From assembly GCA_029856105.1 (NCBI GenBank), contig JAHQWH010000015.1, forward strand, positions 164,543 to 228,542: a stretch of DNA of 64,000 nucleotides, read 5' to 3'. Of this stretch, positions 62,289 through 64,000 are shown piece after piece. This DNA is from Promethearchaeia archaeon (GTDB lineage Archaea; Asgardarchaeota; Lokiarchaeia; Sigyniarchaeales; SOKP01). Under the pieces are notes generated by a model, which worked only from the letters and a program-made list of their open reading frames with translations, was not told where the DNA came from and made no database searches. The translations under genes and the position numbers were made by a program. Positions within the stretch are counted from its first letter, which is position 1; each line of letters begins with the position of its first letter.

Positions 62289-64000
62289 ATGAATTTAAAT
62301 AAAAAACATATAATTTTAGGCTTTTTGATATTAGTTTCTATGTTCTTTCCTTTCTATTCAACGATTTCTCTGAAGTTCAATAATACTGAAAGGATCGATA
62401 ATACCTATGATAATGCTCTAAGAAGCTCCCAATGGGTATTATCTAGTCGAATCATCATCAACGAAACAGAACCTACTCAAAATTGGGCGTTTACTGCAGC
62501 ATCTGAGCCTTGGTGTTCTGGGTCAGGAATATTGGCTGATCCTTACATAATACAAGATGTTACGATCGATCTACAAGGAGCTGGGAACAGTTGTATTTCT
62601 ATTTTTGATTCGAATGTTTATTTTCAGATTAAGGATTCTACTCTTACTAATTCTGGATGGGGTATGACTGCAGGGATTTATATGGAAAATACAAATAACG
62701 GACAATTGCTAAATAATAATTGTTCTAATAATGAGCAAATCGGAATCTATCTAAAAAACTGTGATAACAATACAATCTCTGGGAATATTGTATCAAATAA
62801 TCAAATGGGGATAAAGTTGGATTATAGCCATTATAACACCATCACAAGTAATGCTCCAAACTCAAATTCCAATAGTGGGATAGACCTTTATTCATCTGAT
62901 AATAATATAATTACGGGAAATGTGCTGAGTTTTAATGGAGAAGGTATAACTCTTGGCAATGTCGAGAATTGCACTGTTACTGGGAATATTATGAGTTCTT
63001 GTGGTATATATGTCTGGTTAAACGAAGATGATCTTGATGAGTTTGTTTCAAATAAGGTAGATACTACAAATAAAGTGAACGGAAAATCTGTTTATTATTA
63101 TATCAACAGGAATAACTTAGGAAATACTGACTTCACAAATCCTGGACAGATAATATTAGTAAATTGTACTGACAGTTTTTTGTCTAACTTTGATATTACA
63201 TATACCTCGTGGGGGATTCAAGTTTTATTTTGTGACGATATTACTATATACAATAGTGATTTCACTAATAACAAGTTTGGGATTGGAGTAAGATATAGTT
63301 CTTTTATTAATATCACAGGAAACACCGCTAGTAATAACCAAGCAGGAATAAACTTATATAATAGTGAAAATTGTACTATCTCTGAGAACATTGCGAATGA
63401 TAATTCTGATCCTATCAATTATTGGGGATATGGGATTCGTTTAGGAGATTGCGAAAATTGTACAGTTTCAGATAACACTGCAAATAATAATTTTGAAAGT
63501 GGCTTAGAGGTGGGGTATTCTGAGGAATTAGACATATTTGGAAACACCTTTAATTACAACAGATATGGAATAAAAACAACTGATGTTGTTGAGAGTAAAA
63601 TAGAGGGAAATGTCATTAATGGAGCTACTTCTTATGTTGATAATTGGGATGCGGGAATTATTCTCTCTTCATATTGGGGGGATGCAAGTGCTAATATTAC
63701 CCTTAAAGATAACCTAATGACAAATTGTGGGTTAATTTTAGGTAATGTTGAAAAATTAGAACATATCACTTCACATGATATAGATGACACTAATTTGGTA
63801 AATGGAAAACCACTATACTTTTATACCAATGAAACCGGATTAATTTCAACCGATTTTTCTAATGCTGGTCAAATATTTTTGATTAATACAAATAATTCTG
63901 TTATAGATAATTTACTATTCTCTAACACTACAATCGGTATAGGATTATATTATAGCAACGGTAACACGATTTCGAATTGTGAATTTAAACATAATAAACA
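62289..64000 (+). CDS. Secreted parallel beta-helix (NosD/PbH1-type) protein, partial
   Basis: Open from ATG 62289 to the window end (570 codons), absent from the track because it is cut. The N-terminus is a signal peptide (KKHIILGFLILVSMFFPFYS). The mature part starts with WCSGSGILADPYIIQDVTID, typical of NosD-like CASH domains. It continues as many 22-24-residue PbH1 turns of the form NNTISGNIVSNNQMGIKL, giving a parallel beta-helix. Two segments NGKSVYYYINRNN and NGKPLYFYTNETG repeat about 240 residues apart, so a larger unit is duplicated. It is Asn/Thr/Ser-rich and likely glycosylated on the surface. Ligand unknown. Confidence 0.85.
   Translation, partial: MNLNKKHIILGFLILVSMFFPFYSTISLKFNNTERIDNTYDNALRSSQWVLSSRIIINETEPTQNWAFTAASEPWCSGSGILADPYIIQDVTIDLQGAGNSCISIFDSNVYFQIKDSTLTNSGWGMTAGIYMENTNNGQLLNNNCSNNEQIGIYLKNCDNNTISGNIVSNNQMGIKLDYSHYNTITSNAPNSNSNSGIDLYSSDNNIITGNVLSFNGEGITLGNVENCTVTGNIMSSCGIYVWLNEDDLDEFVSNKVDTTNKVNGKSVYYYINRNNLGNTDFTNPGQIILVNCTDSFLSNFDITYTSWGIQVLFCDDITIYNSDFTNNKFGIGVRYSSFINITGNTASNNQAGINLYNSENCTISENIANDNSDPINYWGYGIRLGDCENCTVSDNTANNNFESGLEVGYSEELDIFGNTFNYNRYGIKTTDVVESKIEGNVINGATSYVDNWDAGIILSSYWGDASANITLKDNLMTNCGLILGNVEKLEHITSHDIDDTNLVNGKPLYFYTNETGLISTDFSNAGQIFLINTNNSVIDNLLFSNTTIGIGLYYSNGNTISNCEFKHNK

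Overview
The window is AT-rich archaeal DNA, most likely from an Asgard archaeon of the Lokiarchaeia/Promethearchaeota type. Support comes from the combination of a Ras/Rab-like small GTPase with intact G motifs, a leucine-rich-repeat protein, a decayed actin-family gene, an AN1 zinc finger fused to a rhomboid-like membrane domain, surface proteins with C-terminal IPG[YF]N-plus-membrane-helix tails, a cyclic 2,3-diphosphoglycerate synthetase, and archaeal T-tract terminators. The species assignment is inference. No rRNA, tRNA, CRISPR array or intact insertion sequence was recognised.

Layout. 1-1293: sugar/cation symporter, cut by the window edge. 1.5-8.2 kb: a citric-acid-cycle block on the + strand (succinyl-CoA synthetase sucC-sucD, two-subunit ATP-citrate lyase, isocitrate dehydrogenase). 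8.2-12.7 kb: accessory region with an actin-like pseudogene, an LRR protein, a decayed copy of the cpgS 5' end, a condensation-domain acyltransferase and a divergent two-domain HTH regulator. 12.9-16.8 kb: cyclic 2,3-DPG synthetase and a secreted beta-propeller with 123-nt DNA repeats. 17.2-18.5 kb: TetR regulator with a triple operator and a flavodoxin. 18.7-28.4 kb: amino-acid catabolism (aldehyde:ferredoxin oxidoreductase, a two-subunit FAD/Fe-S amino-acid dehydrogenase, ornithine-type carbamoyltransferase, carbamate kinase, ornithine aminotransferase). 28.6-35.7 kb: membrane and surface proteins, a DMT transporter with an Lrp-type RAM domain, a lone RAM protein, a small GTPase and gamma-glutamyltransferase. 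35.8-42.2 kb: two ABC-2 export modules, each beside a pair of HTH regulators. 42.3-43.7 kb: a small membrane protein and a C45 acyltransferase. 43.8-54.2 kb (minus strand): a lysine-fermentation cluster (kal, kce, kdd, kamA, kamB-like, kamD, kamE) with a methyltransferase, a CrtI-like oxidoreductase and a PHP protein. 54.4-64 kb: a coiled-coil protein, three SDR enzymes, a DUF5320-like mini-protein, an ATP-NAD kinase family protein, a HisC-like aminotransferase and a partial secreted beta-helix protein.

Function. The window describes an amino-acid-fermenting anaerobe. Lysine is carried through 2,3- and 5,6-aminomutase steps to 3-aminobutyryl-CoA and acetoacetate. Ornithine/citrulline metabolism can yield ATP through carbamate kinase. 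Succinyl-CoA synthetase, ATP-citrate lyase and isocitrate dehydrogenase connect acetyl-CoA to C5/C6 acids. Aldehyde oxidoreductase and the FAD/Fe-S dehydrogenase can pass electrons to ferredoxin-like carriers.

Most notable new signals: (1) a shared inverted-repeat operator, TTTTCA-N7-TGAAA, in the control region of all three members of an HTH family that occurs once fused (11578) and twice as adjacent split pairs (37821/38333 and 41085/41607); (2) two genes (sucC and the FAD dehydrogenase beta subunit) whose conserved N-termini and Shine-Dalgarno sites lie upstream of any ATG/GTG/TTG codon; (3) an actin-family gene remnant; (4) decayed duplicate 5' ends of cpgS and of an ABC ATPase gene; (5) a near-complete lysine fermentation cluster in an apparent Asgard genome.
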